A stretch of 64,000 nt of DNA from assembly GCF_003259335.1 (NCBI RefSeq), contig NZ_QLLL01000005.1:372001-436000 (forward strand), given 5' to 3'. Below the pieces are notes generated by a model. That model worked only from the letters and a program-made list of their open reading frames with translations, was not told the DNA's origin and did not search any database. Positions 36,826 through 45,508 of the stretch are shown here, piece by piece; the first letter of the stretch is position 1; the number at the start of each line of letters is the position of its first letter. Source of the DNA: Chitinophaga skermanii (GTDB lineage Bacteria > Bacteroidota > Bacteroidia > Chitinophagales > Chitinophagaceae). Position numbers and translations under genes: made by a program.

Positions 36826-37665
36826 ATGCTTGCCAACAAAATTAAAGTGGCGCCTACTTCTGCGCTCGTACTTAAACATGCCCAACAACTCTATGATCAA
36901 GGTCTTGCTCACCAATATTTGCAATTCCTCGATTTCGAGCATTTGGGCGAAGGAATTGATGCGTTCGATGAACATGCAAAAATTCTCGGCGATGTATTGT
37001 ATTTCCGGAAGTTGTTTACGCGTTTCTTGATTGATCGTTACTTGTGGGAAGATGGACAAATGCAAGTCGTTATCCTCGCTGCCGGCCTTGATCCATTAGC
37101 TTTGTACCTCTTTGAACACCATCATGCGGCTATCAGCCAGATTTTTGAAGTCGATGCTTCCTTCACTGAAGAGAAAAACGCGATCTACAAAAAGCTCTTG
37201 CCTGCGCACGCGTCTATTCAACTCCTACAAGCCGATCTCCGCGAACCACAAGTACTCCTGGATACCCTCACCAAGCATGGATACGATTCAAGCATACCAA
37301 CATTGCTGGTTTTCGAAGGTATTATCCATTATATCAACGGCAATACTTTCCACCGGCTAATGGAAAGATTCCGTAGCTCACAAAAGCATAATGTAGTAGT
37401 GATGGATTATGCATTGCCTATTCACCAAGTGCCTTTACCACACCGCGAAAGGGTAGAGGCTATCCTGCAGAAACTGGAAACCTTGGTACAAGGAAATTTG
37501 TCGATGTACTCGCGCGAAAATGTCTTCGCTCTTATTGATGCCCTCCACGGCGATATCGCTACCATCGATTCTATTGCCGATGTGGAGTTCAAGTTAAAAG
37601 CGCGCAACGAATTGTTTCACCAAGTAGGTGAAGGTTGGATAGAAATGATATCGTTCTATTTGTAA
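36826..37665 (+). CDS. SAM-dependent methyltransferase, leucine carboxyl methyltransferase (LCM) family
   Basis: 279 residues. The SAM-binding region VVILAAGLDPLALYL (about 86-100) corresponds to the conserved VxLGAGxDTRxxRL of the LCM/putative O-methyltransferase family, followed by the acidic FEVDAS (ribose contact) and LLQADLREP. A later LLVFEGIIHYI matches the family EG(V/L)xxYL motif. The usual Arg after the glycine-rich loop is missing (LDPLAL rather than LDTRA). Members in bacteria methylate carboxyl or hydroxyl groups of small molecules; the substrate here is unknown. Monocistronic, convergent with pdxA, whose stop lies 7 bases away. Confidence 0.8.
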   Translation: MLANKIKVAPTSALVLKHAQQLYDQGLAHQYLQFLDFEHLGEGIDAFDEHAKILGDVLYFRKLFTRFLIDRYLWEDGQMQVVILAAGLDPLALYLFEHHHAAISQIFEVDASFTEEKNAIYKKLLPAHASIQLLQADLREPQVLLDTLTKHGYDSSIPTLLVFEGIIHYINGNTFHRLMERFRSSQKHNVVVMDYALPIHQVPLPHRERVEAILQKLETLVQGNLSMYSRENVFALIDALHGDIATIDSIADVEFKLKARNELFHQVGEGWIEMISFYL

Positions 37666-37671
37666 AAGAAA

Positions 37672-38748
37672 TTATGCGAGGTGCTCTGATGCTAGCTCGG
37701 TTTTCTTCAACGGGTTGGCTGTATTTTCTGCATACGTCGCTCTTTGCGAAATAATATCAATACAGTAATATACCGCTTCCCGGAAGGATGCTGGATCGGC
37801 AATGTTTTTACCAGCAATATCGAACGCTGTGCCATGGTCGGGACTCGTACGAACTATAGGTAAGCCTGCTGTGTAATTAATACCTTCACCGGTTGCTAAC
37901 GATTTGAATGGAATCAAACCTTGATCATGGTACATAGCCAACACGCCATCAAACTCTTTGTACATACCTCTTGCGAAGAATGCATCAGCGCTATATGGGC
38001 CAAAGCAAAGTAAACCTTGATTTTTTGCTTTTGTAATGGCAGGGATGATCACTTTTTGTTCTTCATTACCAATTAAACCATCGTCGCCGGCATGTGGATT
38101 TAATCCCAAAACAGCAATACGAGGTTTGTCGATTCCGAAATCTTTGATGAGGCTTTCTTTCATGAGCTGGAGTTTGCTCATGATATTATCTACCGTTACA
38201 TATTTGCTTACTTCAGCTAAAGGCACGTGCTCGGTCAGTAACCCAACACGCATATTTTCAGCGGTCATAAGCATCAATACTTCCTTCGCATTAAAGGATT
38301 CTTTGAGCCATGGGGTGTGACCAGTATATTGGAAGTTGTGTTGTTGAATATTGTTTTTGTGAATCGGGCCGGTAACGATGCCGTCGATTTCGTTATTTTT
38401 TAAACATTCCAGGGCTACTTCTAGCGAGCGAGCAGCATACTTGCCACCTACTTCGTTCAACTGGCCAGGGGTAATTTGTACCTCTTCTTCCCAACAGTTA
38501 TATACACTCACCTGTTTCGTATTCAACCGCGTGAAATCCTTGATGCTCTGGTAGTTGAAATTGTTTTCATTGAGCAACTTTCGATAAAAATTAATCGTTT
38601 TATTCGACGCGAAAATCACGGGTGTACACAATTCCAGCATACGATTATCAACAAAGGTTTTGATGATAATTTCTGCGCCGATACTGTTGATATCGCCGAT
38701 AGTGATACCGATAACGGGCTTGTTGTTGTTGGTGATAATTTGACTCAT
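37672..38748 (-). CDS. pdxA: 4-hydroxythreonine-4-phosphate dehydrogenase
   Basis: 358 residues from the Met at 38748; the frame extends to 38880 but the family begins at KPVIGITIGDINSIGAEI. Conserved PdxA parts are present: VTGPIHKNNI, the metal-binding His in QYTGHTPWL, MYHDQGLIPFK, and PIVRTSPDHGTAFDIAGK. The enzyme oxidises 4-phosphohydroxy-L-threonine in the DXP-independent branch of pyridoxal phosphate synthesis and acts as a cytosolic dimer with a divalent metal. It is divergent from rsmA, a pairing seen in many bacteria, with about 118 bp between start codons. Confidence 0.95.
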   Translation of the reverse strand: MSQIITNNNKPVIGITIGDINSIGAEIIIKTFVDNRMLELCTPVIFASNKTINFYRKLLNENNFNYQSIKDFTRLNTKQVSVYNCWEEEVQITPGQLNEVGGKYAARSLEVALECLKNNEIDGIVTGPIHKNNIQQHNFQYTGHTPWLKESFNAKEVLMLMTAENMRVGLLTEHVPLAEVSKYVTVDNIMSKLQLMKESLIKDFGIDKPRIAVLGLNPHAGDDGLIGNEEQKVIIPAITKAKNQGLLCFGPYSADAFFARGMYKEFDGVLAMYHDQGLIPFKSLATGEGINYTAGLPIVRTSPDHGTAFDIAGKNIADPASFREAVYYCIDIISQRATYAENTANPLKKTELASEHLA

Positions 38749-38822
38749 ATAATCCTGGTAACGATAAATAACGAACAAATATAAGAAATAGTTAGCGGCT
38801 TGCACTAAAAACGGTGAATCCG

Positions 38823-38851
38823 TTGCCCCCACTTTAAATTTAGTACCTTTA
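38823..38851 (+). promoter_or_regulatory. Promoter of rsmA
   Basis: TTG (38823-38825), 18 bases, TACCTTTA (38844-38851), one mismatch from TAnnTTTG. It lies 15 bases before the ATG. Confidence 0.5.
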
Positions 38852-38866
38852 CGTTTTGATAGGCAT

Positions 38867-39619
38867 ATGTATACACTCAAGAAATCATTAGGACAACACT
38901 TTTTAAAGGATGAAAAAATCTGTCAAGATATCGTGGCGGCTATGCCTGTTCACGATAACATGCAGTTATTGGAAGTAGGCCCCGGTGGCGGCGCTATTAC
39001 GAAATACCTCTTGCAGATTCCGGGTATTACTTTCAAAGCGGTTGAATTGGATACCGAAAAAGTGGAGTATTTGCAAAAAACATACCCTGCTATCCAAGGA
39101 AAAATCATTAACGAAGACTTCCTTACTGCAAAAGTGCCTTATGAAGGTGAGTTTAGTGTAATTGGCAACTTTCCATACAATATTTCCACACAAATCATGT
39201 TCCGTATCCTCGAATGGAAAGAACAAGTGCCTGTGGTTGTTGGTATGTTCCAAAAAGAAGTAGCGCAGCGGATTGCCTCGGGCCATGGTAATAAAGACTA
39301 TGGTATCCTGAGTGTATTGTTCCAAGCGTATTACGATGTGGAATACTTATTTGATGTGGAAGAAAACGCTTTCAACCCTCCTCCTAAAGTTAAATCGGGT
39401 GTGATTCGTTGTAAAAAGTTGAAAGTACCATACGATATTGCCAACGAAAAGAAATTATTCACCTTGGTGAAAGCTGCTTTCAACCAGCGCCGCAAGCAAT
39501 TAAGGAACCCGTTGAAAGGGTATTTCGATAAGGAAATGTTACAAGACGAAATTTTTACAAAAAGAGCAGAGCAACTAAGCGTGGCGGATTTCGTAGCGCT
39601 GTCGCACAAAATGTTATGA
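38867..39619 (+). CDS. rsmA: 16S rRNA A1518/A1519 dimethyltransferase
   Basis: 250 residues. N-terminal SLGQHFLKDEKI, SAM motif I LEVGPGGGAITKYL, and the catalytic NFPYNIS (N-x-P-Y type) motif identify KsgA/RsmA. The C-terminal helical domain contains RRKQLRNPLKG. The enzyme dimethylates two adjacent adenines in helix 45 late in 30S assembly. The stop codon overlaps the next start (ATGA at 39616), so it is translationally coupled to the dehydrogenase gene. Confidence 0.95.
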   Translation: MYTLKKSLGQHFLKDEKICQDIVAAMPVHDNMQLLEVGPGGGAITKYLLQIPGITFKAVELDTEKVEYLQKTYPAIQGKIINEDFLTAKVPYEGEFSVIGNFPYNISTQIMFRILEWKEQVPVVVGMFQKEVAQRIASGHGNKDYGILSVLFQAYYDVEYLFDVEENAFNPPPKVKSGVIRCKKLKVPYDIANEKKLFTLVKAAFNQRRKQLRNPLKGYFDKEMLQDEIFTKRAEQLSVADFVALSHKML

Positions 39620-40545
39620 AACCACAAGTATTAATCACTGCAAAGGTCCATCCATATCTCATCGAACAGCTGGAAACCAAAGGATTCAGTATTACCTATA
39701 AGCCATCTATTACGTACGATGAAGTAAAAGACACCATTAACCAATTCACCGGTTTAATTGTTACAACACGCATAAAAATTGATCGCCCCGTGATCGACCA
39801 TGCTAGCCAACTCCAATGGATTGGCCGACTAGGTTCGGGTATGGAATTGATTGATGTTCCTTATGCAGAAAGTAAAGGTATTCGTTGTGTAAGTAGCCCT
39901 GAAGGCAATGCAGAGGCTGTAGGTGAACAGGCTGTTGGTATGTTACTAGCATTAGCCAATAATATCGTGAAAAGTAACATCGAATTGCGTGATGGAATTT
40001 GGGAACGCGAGTTGAATAGGGGATTTGAGATTGGAGGAAAAACGATCGGAATTATTGGTTTCGGGCATACTGGTGGTGCATTTGCGCGTAAGCTTCGTGG
40101 ATTCGATGTGAATATCTTGGCCTACGACAAGTACAAAACAGGTTTCAGTAACGAGTATGTAAAAGAAGCTAGCCTTGAAGATCTTTTCGCTGAAGCCGAC
40201 ATTATCAGTACACATTTGCCATTAACCCCGGAAACGCAGCATTTGGTGAATCTACAGTTTTTGAAGTCATTCGCTCATCCCATCGTATACATCAATACAT
40301 CGCGGGGGAAAGTGCTTAATACTGCCGACTTGCTTATTGCTCTTGAAGAAGGCATCGTTTCTGGTGCATGTTTAGATGTTTTGGAGAATGAAAAAGTGGC
40401 AACATATAACGAAACTGAAAAATCACAGTTGCATGCATTGGCTACACATCCCAAGGTAGTCATTACGCCACACATCGCCGGCTACTCCCACGAAGCCAGT
40501 ATTAAAATGGCTCAATACGTGTTACAGAAGTTAGACATATCATAA
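39616..40545 (+). CDS. D-2-hydroxyacid dehydrogenase family protein (phosphoglycerate dehydrogenase-like)
   Basis: 309 residues, the length of single-domain-pair 2-hydroxyacid dehydrogenases without an ACT domain. NAD-binding Rossmann motif IIGFGHTGGAFARKL (about 140), acidic residue at the end of the next strand (AYDKYK), and catalytic Arg (GRLGSGME), Glu (LDVLENE) and His (TPHIAGYSHEA) are all present. It may be a SerA-type 3-phosphoglycerate dehydrogenase or a related 2-ketoacid reductase; sequence alone does not decide. Overlaps rsmA by 4 bases. Confidence 0.88.
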   Translation: MKPQVLITAKVHPYLIEQLETKGFSITYKPSITYDEVKDTINQFTGLIVTTRIKIDRPVIDHASQLQWIGRLGSGMELIDVPYAESKGIRCVSSPEGNAEAVGEQAVGMLLALANNIVKSNIELRDGIWERELNRGFEIGGKTIGIIGFGHTGGAFARKLRGFDVNILAYDKYKTGFSNEYVKEASLEDLFAEADIISTHLPLTPETQHLVNLQFLKSFAHPIVYINTSRGKVLNTADLLIALEEGIVSGACLDVLENEKVATYNETEKSQLHALATHPKVVITPHIAGYSHEASIKMAQYVLQKLDIS

Positions 40546-40587
40546 TAATATATATGATGTAGCTGTACTATTAACGTTCAAAAACAT

Positions 40588-40595
40588 TATATTTG
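40588..40595 (+). promoter_or_regulatory. -7 element of greA
   Basis: TATATTTG matches TAnnTTTG. The predicted transcript starts near 40602, just before a terminator hairpin and about 70 bases before greA. No clear -33 element is seen. Confidence 0.5.
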
Positions 40596-40608
40596 CTATT
40601 CACACTTA

Positions 40609-40646
40609 CAACGCTCTTGTGCAAATGAGAGCGTTGATTTTTTTAT
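40609..40646 (+). terminator. Terminator hairpin in the greA leader
   Basis: CAACGCTCT (40609-40617) and AGAGCGTTG (40628-40636) form a 9-bp stem followed by ATTTTTTTATT. It can end the rsmA-dehydrogenase transcript, and because a promoter-like element lies upstream it may also attenuate greA. Confidence 0.8.
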
Positions 40647-40672
40647 TGTAATACCTAAAAAATCAATCGGTT

Positions 40673-41146
40673 ATGTCTGGCGTAAATTATGTTACAAAGG
40701 AAACCCTTGAGCAAATGAAGGAAGAGTTAACTTTTCTAAAAACAAAGGGTAGGGCTGAGATCGCTAAAGCAATTGCAGAAGCACGTGAAAAAGGCGACCT
40801 TAAGGAGAACGCAGAATATGATGCGGCCAAAGAGGCTCAAGGCCTCCATGAGGCCAAAGTAGCGTCATTGGAGAATGCCATCGCAACCGCTAGAATTTTA
40901 GAAGCAGATGCCATTGATACATCTAAAGTTTCTATCTTATGTAAAGTTACCATTACCAACGTAGCCAATAAGAAAACTGTAACGTACCAACTCGTATCTG
41001 AAAAAGAAGCCGATCTTAAAGCAGGTAAAATTTCCGTTACCTCGCCAATCGGCAAAGGTTTGCTAGGTAAAGTGATCGGAGAAGTAGCTGACGTAAACGC
41101 TCCGAACGGTATCATGAAATTTAAAATTGAAGATATTACTGTGTAA
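40673..41146 (+). CDS. greA: Transcription elongation factor GreA
   Basis: 157 residues, the normal GreA length. The N-terminal antiparallel coiled coil (residues 1-75) contains the GDLKENAEYDAAKEAQ tip region, whose acidic residues reach into the RNA polymerase secondary channel, and the C-terminal FKBP-like domain contains SPIGKGLLGK, the hallmark near the end of Gre factors. GreA rescues backtracked polymerase by stimulating transcript cleavage. It has its own -7 element, a hairpin leader and a downstream terminator, so it is monocistronic. Confidence 0.96.
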   Translation: MSGVNYVTKETLEQMKEELTFLKTKGRAEIAKAIAEAREKGDLKENAEYDAAKEAQGLHEAKVASLENAIATARILEADAIDTSKVSILCKVTITNVANKKTVTYQLVSEKEADLKAGKISVTSPIGKGLLGKVIGEVADVNAPNGIMKFKIEDITV

Positions 41147-41168
41147 AACATTCTTCATTCATAATACT

Positions 41169-41199
41169 AAAAGGTCGGCCATCATCGCCGACCTTTTTT
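41169..41199 (+). terminator. Terminator after greA
   Basis: AAAAGGTCGGC (41169-41179) and GCCGACCTTTT (41187-41197) form an 11-bp stem followed by T. Confidence 0.85.
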
Positions 41200-41360
41200 A
41201 TTATGAACTATTACTGACCATTGTTTCCCTATCTAGCCCCCGTTGTGTCACTCCATGCAACACTTGGTTTACTTTTCTCCCTCCCCTGTTAAGCCATCAA
41301 TCCAGGTAAGTTTATAAAAACATTTATTACATTGCCCCCGGCAAACAAAGCGTTATTACC

Positions 41361-41762
41361 ATGACTATCTTCTCAAAAATCATCAAGGGTGACATCCCTA
41401 GTTATAAAATCGCGGAGAACGATCAATTTTATGCATTCTTAGACATCTTCCCAATGATGGAAGGCCATACTTTGATTGTTCCAAAAGTAGAAGTTGATAA
41501 GTTTTTCGATGTGCCTACTGAATATTTAAATGCTTGGTTAGCATTTGCAAAGCCCATTGCAGCAGCCATTGAAAGCGTGGTGCCGTGTAATAGGGTAGGT
41601 ATAAGCGTAATGGGTTTAGAAGTTCCGCACGCGCATATGCACTTAATTCCTATCAATTCAGCCGACGATATGAATTTCACACGCGCTAAATTGAAACTGG
41701 AACCTTCGGAATTCCAAGCCATTCAAGCTAAAATAATTGCACAATTGCCAGCTACTTTGTAG
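41361..41762 (+). CDS. HIT-family nucleotide hydrolase
   Basis: 133 residues. The histidine triad is present as VPHAHMHLIPI near residue 97, after the conserved N-terminal FSKIIKGDIPSYKIAEN and FLDIFPMMEGHTLIVPK segments of HinT-type proteins. HIT proteins hydrolyse nucleoside phosphoramidates or dinucleoside polyphosphates through the middle His. The 3' end overlaps the convergent response-regulator gene by 11 bases. Closely spaced after greA, with which it is often neighbour in Bacteroidota, but a terminator separates them. Confidence 0.9.
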   Translation: MTIFSKIIKGDIPSYKIAENDQFYAFLDIFPMMEGHTLIVPKVEVDKFFDVPTEYLNAWLAFAKPIAAAIESVVPCNRVGISVMGLEVPHAHMHLIPINSADDMNFTRAKLKLEPSEFQAIQAKIIAQLPATL

Positions 41763-42549
41763 CAGCAGTGGCATCGTCGTCTGCTTTGGATTTTGGAGTA
41801 GACGGCGGTGCTAAATAAGCATTAATATCGAAATCTTCCGGTAACTCTTCTTTCGGCATGTGGAATTTAAAACCAATGCCATGTAAAGTTTCAAGTTTAA
41901 CCGGGCTGTCAGGTGGGAAGTTTTTCCGGATTTTCGTAATGAAAACGTCCATACTTCTACCCAAGAAATAATCGTCCTTGCCCCAAACATGGTACAAGAT
42001 TTCTTCTCTTTTGAGTGTTTTATTGGCGTTTTCGCAGAGGAATTTCAGTAAGTCTGCCTCTTTTTGGGTTAAAACTTTCACTTTTTTGTCGCCTTCAAGG
42101 GCAATCAATTTCAGTTCACCGTAATCAAATAATATGCTACCGAGTTTGAATTGAGTGCGTTTATCAGCATTTAAAGGACGCGTTCTTTTCAAAAACACTT
42201 CTATACGGAGTAATAACTCCTGCATGGAGAAGGGTTTGGTGACATAATCGTCTGCGCCGTTTTTGAACCCTGCAATCTTATCTTCATCTTGCGAACGCGA
42301 AGTGAGGAAAAGGATGGGTACAAAATCATTCTTCTTACGGATGAGTTGAGCCAACGCAAACCCGTCTTTTTTCGGCATCACCACGTCGAGTAAACAGATA
42401 TCATACATCGTGCGTTGAAATTCTTTCCATGCCACATCCCCGTCGATACAATGTTCCACGGTGAAACCGGCCTCCTCTAATCTCCTTTTGGTGATCGCAC
42501 CGAGATTGAAATCGTCCTCAACTAATAATATTTTGGCTTTCGTATCCAT
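41752..42549 (-). CDS. Orphan OmpR-family response regulator (RprY-like)
   Basis: 265 residues. Receiver domain with ILLVEDDFNLG, phospho-acceptor Asp about 55 (CLLDVVMP), and KPFSMQELLLR; winged-helix C-terminal domain with VLTQKEADLLKFLCEN and GRSMDVFITKIRKNFP. The last 30 residues form an Ala/Asp/Lys-rich low-complexity tail that exceeds the usual domain. No histidine kinase gene adjoins it; the tail overlaps the HIT gene end. Resembles the RprY branch of Bacteroidota regulators (a second one lies at 45509). Confidence 0.88.
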   Translation of the reverse strand: MDTKAKILLVEDDFNLGAITKRRLEEAGFTVEHCIDGDVAWKEFQRTMYDICLLDVVMPKKDGFALAQLIRKKNDFVPILFLTSRSQDEDKIAGFKNGADDYVTKPFSMQELLLRIEVFLKRTRPLNADKRTQFKLGSILFDYGELKLIALEGDKKVKVLTQKEADLLKFLCENANKTLKREEILYHVWGKDDYFLGRSMDVFITKIRKNFPPDSPVKLETLHGIGFKFHMPKEELPEDFDINAYLAPPSTPKSKADDDATAATK

Positions 42550-42700
42550 CTACGAACACTATTAGGGTTTGGTAAAATAAAAATTGTACGTTAACATGGA
42601 AGCAAATATCCAGTACCCAGCCACAGGTTTTGTTTTCAAAATAAGTACATTTTTGCAATTAAAAAATAGCCGATTGCGTGCAATTTTTTTAAGCGTGCGT

Positions 42701-43288
42701 TTACCGCGCGATTCTGCCTGGGTTTTGGGACAAGAATTGCTCCCAACTGCTGGCCTTTTTCTTCGCAGCCGCAGTTTTAGTAGGAGCCACTTTCGCAGTA
42801 GGGCTTGATTCTTGGAAATGATGACAAACCGCTACAGCTAAGGCATCGGTCGCATCCAAATATTCGGGTTTTTCATCGAATCGCAAAATATGTTGTAGCA
42901 TCTGCCAAACTTGTTCCTTATCGGCATTACCATTCCCCGTAATGCTTTGCTTCACTTTTTTAGGCGAATATTCTGTTACACTAAGTCCCATTTGCATCGC
43001 CGTTGCAATAGCAACACCTTGAGCGCGACCAAGTTTCAGCATACTTTGTACATTCTTTCCAAAAAATGGTGCTTCAATAGCGCAAGCTACTGGTTTATAT
43101 TGTGTTATGATCTCATTAACGCAAGCGTGAATAAGTTGTAGGCGTTCATAATGATCTTTATGCTTCGAAAGTTTTAACACATCCATCTTCAAAATAGTTA
43201 CTTCTTGGGCATTTACGGCAATGATTCCGTAGCCCATGACGAGTGTGCCAGGGTCGATTCCTAAAATTATTTTTGATTTGTTTGCCAA
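42701..43288 (-). CDS. ruvC: Crossover junction endodeoxyribonuclease RuvC
   Basis: 195 residues. The four acidic active-site regions are visible: ILGIDPGTLVMGYG (Asp), CAIEAPFFGKN (Glu), and near the end YLDATDALAVAVCHH (Asp pair). RuvC resolves Holliday junctions as a dimer after RuvAB branch migration. The C-terminus has an extra Lys/Ala-rich stretch (about residues 165-195) beyond the usual length, ending in NPGRIAR. ruvB is about 3 kb away on the same strand; ruvA is not in the window. Confidence 0.95.
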   Translation of the reverse strand: MANKSKIILGIDPGTLVMGYGIIAVNAQEVTILKMDVLKLSKHKDHYERLQLIHACVNEIITQYKPVACAIEAPFFGKNVQSMLKLGRAQGVAIATAMQMGLSVTEYSPKKVKQSITGNGNADKEQVWQMLQHILRFDEKPEYLDATDALAVAVCHHFQESSPTAKVAPTKTAAAKKKASSWEQFLSQNPGRIAR

Positions 43289-43304
43289 GCTGGAACTATT
43301 TTTG
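43272..43304 (+). promoter_or_regulatory. Promoter of the flippase-like gene
   Basis: TTTG (43272-43275), 21 bases, TATTTTTG (43297-43304): a good match to the Bacteroidota consensus. It overlaps the 5' end of the divergent ruvC. Predicted start near 43311. Confidence 0.6.
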
Positions 43305-43333
43305 CCGAAACCTAAAAACTTAAACTTAATAAT

Positions 43334-44323
43334 CTGAACAAAAGTACCAAAATAATCCTCAATTACTTATTCGGCGGCGGCTTGTTTGCATTGTTAACCT
43401 ATTTGATTTTCCTGCAATTAAAACACCAGCAAAACCTCGACGAGACCCTTACTCAAATGCGCGAATTAATTGCGCAAAATGGGTTGCCCGTGTTATTGCT
43501 TATGGCCGTTATGATGCTAATGAACTGGGGATTAGAGGCTAAGAAGTGGCAGTTGCTGGTAAAACCCTTAGAATACGTTTCATTCCGAAGAGCGTTTATG
43601 GCAATTTTATCGGGTGTATCCGTTTCCGTTAGTACGCCCAACAGGGTAGGCGAATACGGGGGCAGAATCCTCTATTTAAAAAATCGCCATAAATTAAAGG
43701 CTATTGCTGCTACTATCGTGGGTAGCTATAGCCAGCTTATCATTACTATCGTAATGGGGTTAGTCGGATTTATTTATTATATAAATAACTTTGAGGTAAT
43801 CAAGGCTGGGCAACACTTTGGGCCTAACTTCTGGGAGAAAATATTGTTAGGAGTGCTGATGGTTGTTTGTGCGTTAATCATATTATTATATTTTAGATTG
43901 CAGATAATAGTCGCTATTTTCGATAAGATCCCCATTTTGCGAAAAGCGAAGATTTTTGTGTTAATCATAGCCCGTTATTCACCGCGAAATCTGGGTGTTT
44001 TATTGATGCTTTCGTTCATCAGGTACCTCGTGTTCTCGGCACAGTATTTGATTTTATTATATGCGTTAGGCGTTACAGTTGTGTGGTGGCAAGGATTTTT
44101 AATGATCAGCACCATCTACTTGATTATGGCAATAGTTCCTACCATCGCGATTGCAGAGCTAGGCGTTAGGGGAAAAGTAAGTATTTATTTTCTTTCCCTA
44201 TTGAGTAGTAATTTGGCAGGCATCATTGCAGCAACAGTAGGTATATGGCTGATTAACCTCGTACTACCGGCTATAATAGGAAGCATCTTGTTACTAGGTG
44301 TTAAAATTTTTAAGGACAAATAG
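43334..44323 (+). CDS. Lysylphosphatidylglycerol synthase/UPF0104 flippase-like membrane protein
   Basis: About 329 residues if started at a CTG (43334), giving NKSTKIILNYLFGGGLFALLTYL, which supplies the usual N-terminal sequence before helix 1; the first standard alternative codon, TTG at 43382, would start inside helix 1. Eight or so membrane helices follow, with the family signature SVSVSTPNRVGEYGGRILYL (about 90-110) and AIAELGVRGKVSIYF. Members are the membrane part of lysyl-PG synthases and related glycolipid flippases. Here there is no soluble transferase domain. A DUF3108 protein gene follows 10 bases later and is co-transcribed. Confidence 0.8.
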   Translation: MNKSTKIILNYLFGGGLFALLTYLIFLQLKHQQNLDETLTQMRELIAQNGLPVLLLMAVMMLMNWGLEAKKWQLLVKPLEYVSFRRAFMAILSGVSVSVSTPNRVGEYGGRILYLKNRHKLKAIAATIVGSYSQLIITIVMGLVGFIYYINNFEVIKAGQHFGPNFWEKILLGVLMVVCALIILLYFRLQIIVAIFDKIPILRKAKIFVLIIARYSPRNLGVLLMLSFIRYLVFSAQYLILLYALGVTVVWWQGFLMISTIYLIMAIVPTIAIAELGVRGKVSIYFLSLLSSNLAGIIAATVGIWLINLVLPAIIGSILLLGVKIFKDK

Positions 44324-44333
44324 CCTCCGTACA

Positions 44334-45149
44334 ATGAAGTATCTATTACTACTGCTTTGCGGGTTAACCTTTACAGGCGCCCCAGCTGAAGTGAAACGGG
44401 TTGCGCCAACTTACCAAGACGATTTCTGCGGTATCCGCAATACAAGTTTTAAACCAGGGGAAAGTATCACGTTTAAAGTATACTACAACTTAGGTAAAAT
44501 GTATGTCGGTGCCGGCGAAGCTACGTTCACTTGTAAACTCGAAAAATATAACAACAGGGATGTATACCACGTAATTGGCGATGGTAAAACTTTCCGTGCT
44601 TACGATTGGATTTTCAAAGTGCGCGATCGCTATGAAAGTTATATCGATACAGCTACATTGAAGCCTCTTCGTTTCATCCGGAATGTGAATGAAGGCGGTT
44701 ACAAAATCTACAATAATGTAGCTTTTGATACTGAAAAGAATACAGCAACCAGCACAACTGGTACCTTCAATGTACCTAACTGCGTGCAAGATGTAATCAG
44801 CTCTATATATTACGCCCGTAATATCGATTTCAATAAATACAAAGTAGGCGATAAAATTCCCTTCAATATGTTTCTCGACGACGAGGTATACAATATCTAC
44901 ATTCGCTACCTCGGAAAGGAAGAAGTAAACACAAAATTCGGAAAGTTCCGCGCCATTAAATTTAAACCATTACTCATCAAAGGCACCATGTTCACCGGTG
45001 GTGAACAAATGAATGTATGGGTAAGCGATGATGCGAATAAAGTACCACTACGTATTGAAAGCCCTATATCTGTTGGTAATATCGTAGTTGACATGGTAGC
45101 TTATGCAAACTTGCGTTATGGGTTCTCTTCTTTAATTAAGGCGAAGTAG
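44334..45149 (+). CDS. DUF3108 domain protein, secreted
   Basis: 271 residues from the Met at 44334 (the frame is open to 44298 but the signal peptide MKYLLLLLCGLTFTGAP starts here). The body matches DUF3108: GESITFKVYYNLGKMYVGAGEATF, then YHVIGDGKTFRAYDWIF, RDRYESYID and PLRFIRNVNEGGY. Members are beta-rich periplasmic proteins of unknown biochemical role that commonly adjoin membrane or cell-envelope genes. It follows the flippase-like gene by 10 bases, suggesting a shared envelope-lipid function (inference). Confidence 0.85.
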   Translation: MKYLLLLLCGLTFTGAPAEVKRVAPTYQDDFCGIRNTSFKPGESITFKVYYNLGKMYVGAGEATFTCKLEKYNNRDVYHVIGDGKTFRAYDWIFKVRDRYESYIDTATLKPLRFIRNVNEGGYKIYNNVAFDTEKNTATSTTGTFNVPNCVQDVISSIYYARNIDFNKYKVGDKIPFNMFLDDEVYNIYIRYLGKEEVNTKFGKFRAIKFKPLLIKGTMFTGGEQMNVWVSDDANKVPLRIESPISVGNIVVDMVAYANLRYGFSSLIKAK

Positions 45150-45508
45150 GTGAGTTGCCTTGCTTCCAACGCTCGCGTTATTCTAATGCCATTAGTTATG
45201 TCGTTAAGAACAAGTTTCTCAAAAGCTTGTAGTTGAATCCTTGCTCTTGTTAAGGCAAATGAAATCCCCTTCCATCCCAATTCTTTAGGAGTCAGTTCTG
45301 TTAAATTATTGATAATCAGTTTAATGAAGCCATTTCGTAGGTTTAATAATGAATCGGTTTATATAAAAAACTCAGTTCGAGCGTGAACCTAAATGCCCCG
45401 TATTCGTTTTTTAACAAATCCTTATGTGCAATAGGCACAATTTTTCTGCATATTGCTAGTTGAGATTTAAATTATATTTGTTGTATAACATTATTAATAC
45501 CCTTAAAT
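45150..45508. other. Intergenic region upstream of the RprY-like regulator
   Basis: 359 bases without a convincing gene. A stop-free minus-strand frame of 80 codons (45119-45358) has no ATG and is weak evidence for a decayed gene. The right end holds the promoter of the next gene. Confidence 0.5.
45453..45480 (+). promoter_or_regulatory. Promoter of the RprY-like regulator gene
   Basis: TTG (45453-45455), 17 bases, TATATTTG (45473-45480), exact TAnnTTTG. It lies 28 bases before the ATG. Confidence 0.55.

Noticed and set aside
36805..37065. Antisense frame over the methyltransferase start
   Set aside because: Shadow of the methyltransferase gene; no independent support.
45116..45358. Stop-free minus-strand frame of 80 codons with plausible amphipathic composition
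   Set aside because: No ATG start, overlaps the end of the DUF3108 gene in antisense, and I recognise no family; could be a decayed gene, but chance is more likely.
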